Source: Pseudorhodoplanes sinuspersici (GTDB lineage: Bacteria > Pseudomonadota > Alphaproteobacteria > Rhizobiales > Xanthobacteraceae). Taken from it: a stretch of DNA of 64,000 bases. The DNA lies in NCBI RefSeq assembly GCF_002119765.1, contig NZ_CP021112.1:4210501-4274500 (forward strand), given 5' to 3'. Positions 63,223 to 64,000 of the stretch are shown here, piece after piece; the stretch's first letter is position 1, and each line of letters begins with the position of its first letter. The notes beneath the pieces are model-generated. The model was not told the DNA's origin. It ran no database searches and saw only the letters and a program-made list of their open reading frames with translations. The position numbers and the translations under genes were made by a program.

Positions 63223-63252
63223 CGGGGAGAGCGAAAAGCTCTCCCCGTTGCA
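63223..63252 (+). terminator. Orphan terminator-like hairpin
   Basis: CGGGGAGAGC, a 5-nt A-rich loop, GCTCTCCCCG, then TTGCATTTTT on the plus strand. No plus-strand gene is recognised in the preceding 280 bp (62940-63222), so it either ends an unseen small RNA or attenuates the rhomboid transcript. Confidence 0.6.
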
Positions 63253-63350
63253 TTTTTGACGGTCTGTTCTGGTAATCAGCAACCAATTCTTCGATTTCCC
63301 TTGAATATATGACCATCACGGGCGACCTATCGCCTTGGACAACCGCCCGA

Positions 63351-64000
63351 ATGCTTTCTCCGACACCCCGCCGCGAGCCGATGCTGAATGTGCCTGCCGT
63401 TCTGGTCGGCACACTTTTGGTTTTATTGATTGTTCATGTCGTTCGCCTGTTCCTGTCGGAATCCGCCGAAGTCGAATTTCTGCTTCTGTTTGCGTTCATC
63501 CCGGCGCGCTACGACGCCAATATCATTGCCAATGCCGTGTGGCCGGGCGGTCTCGGCGCGGACGTTTGGACTTTCGTCACCTACGCGCTGATCCATGCGG
63601 ATTGGATGCATCTTGGTTTCAACGCGATCTGGTTCTTGGCATTCGGGACGCCGGTGGCGCGCCGATTCGGACCGCTGCGCTTTCTCGCATTTTGTGTGGT
63701 AACGGCTGCGGCCGGTGCGCTGGCGCATCTCGTGACGCATTTCGGTCAGCTGGTGCCGATGGTGGGCGCGTCCGGCACGGTTTCGGGCATGATGTCCGGT
63801 GCAATGCGTTTTGCATTCCAACGCGGCGGACCGCTTCGGTTCGGCGGCACGGATGAATCGTATCGCGTACCGGCTCTGCCGCTGTCGGAGGCGTTGCGCG
63901 ACATGCGGATTCTCGCATTCATCGCGGTATGGTTCGGGTTGAATTTGTTGTTCGGTCTCGGTTCGATAGCTCTAACCGGTGACGAACAGCCGATAGCATG
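63351..64000 (+). CDS. Rhomboid family intramembrane serine protease, 3' truncated
   Basis: The frame runs off the window end after ~216 residues. Six-helix rhomboid features: HADWMHLGFNAIWFLAFG (helix 2), then GASGTVSGMMSG with catalytic Ser141 (helix 4). The partner His of helix 6 must lie just beyond base 64000. It cleaves membrane proteins within the bilayer. The start is uncertain: ATGs at 63309, 63351 and 63381 are all in frame and none has a good ribosome site. The hydrophilic loop between helices 4 and 5 (about residues 155-180) is longer than usual, as in other Rhizobiales rhomboids. Confidence 0.85.
   Translation, partial: MLSPTPRREPMLNVPAVLVGTLLVLLIVHVVRLFLSESAEVEFLLLFAFIPARYDANIIANAVWPGGLGADVWTFVTYALIHADWMHLGFNAIWFLAFGTPVARRFGPLRFLAFCVVTAAAGALAHLVTHFGQLVPMVGASGTVSGMMSGAMRFAFQRGGPLRFGGTDESYRVPALPLSEALRDMRILAFIAVWFGLNLLFGLGSIALTGDEQPIA

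Overview
The window looks like chromosome from an alphaproteobacterium of the Rhizobiales, probably the Bradyrhizobium/Rhodopseudomonas/Afipia/Pseudolabrys neighbourhood. The evidence is GC-rich codon usage, Omp25/RopB-type beta-barrel proteins, lineage-typical families (Usg, DUF992, DUF3126, PAS_5, a DUF3551-like protein, BcsS), a groESL operon with a CIRCE-like element, the cysE-DUF3126 pair, and dispersed palindromes familiar from these genomes. I see no rRNA genes, insertion sequences, prophage or CRISPR array. The genus assignment is inference.

Layout. 1-5071: the end of a molybdenum-cofactor nucleotidyltransferase fusion, then a TetR-HlyD-ABC-permease export operon with a clear palindromic operator. 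5124-15905: mostly single genes, including a BcsS-like protein, a divergent AraC/MFS pair, an Omp25-like barrel, small lipoproteins, a GSAM-like aminotransferase, a cyclic-nucleotide-domain protein and DUF72 and DUF992 proteins. 15965-18885: a flavoprotein monooxygenase (StyA-like) and cupin opposite an AraC regulator. 18996-25317: AMP nucleosidase, a second barrel, an AhpD/Rrf2 divergent pair and a dehalogenase-like hydrolase. 25393-27979: groESL and usg. 28440-35186: a FAH-family hydrolase with a Bug-type binding protein, an MFS carrier, a nucleoside transporter, a diguanylate cyclase and an SDR.

35400-41975 holds a GGDEF/EAL protein and then the four-gene Anbu cluster: a proteasome-like peptidase, a transglutaminase-like protein, an alpha-E protein and a circularly permuted ATP-grasp enzyme. 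This cluster is widespread, but its substrate and reaction are unsettled. 42187-44274 carries a CinA-type domain protein, an intradiol dioxygenase and gpt. 44328-44660 is a tRNA-Leu(UAA) gene split in the anticodon by a 247-nt group I intron. Its P1, P2, P3, P4, P6, P7 and P9 pairings can all be read directly.

44977-64000 continues with a PEGA-like lipoprotein, a hybrid sensor kinase and lone receiver, a copper P-type ATPase divergent from CsoR across a perfect operator, a MetE-like methyltransferase operon, an uncharacterised 387-residue protein, two alpha/beta hydrolases, cysE, a gamma carbonic anhydrase, a LapG-like cysteine protease, a double PilZ protein, a PAS_5 protein behind a perfect palindrome, and a rhomboid protease cut by the window end. 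Two diguanylate-cyclase-type proteins, the PilZ protein, the LapG-like protease and BcsS together suggest c-di-GMP-controlled surface attachment, though they are not in one operon. The two strongest items for follow-up are the intron-containing tRNA-Leu and the Anbu cluster.
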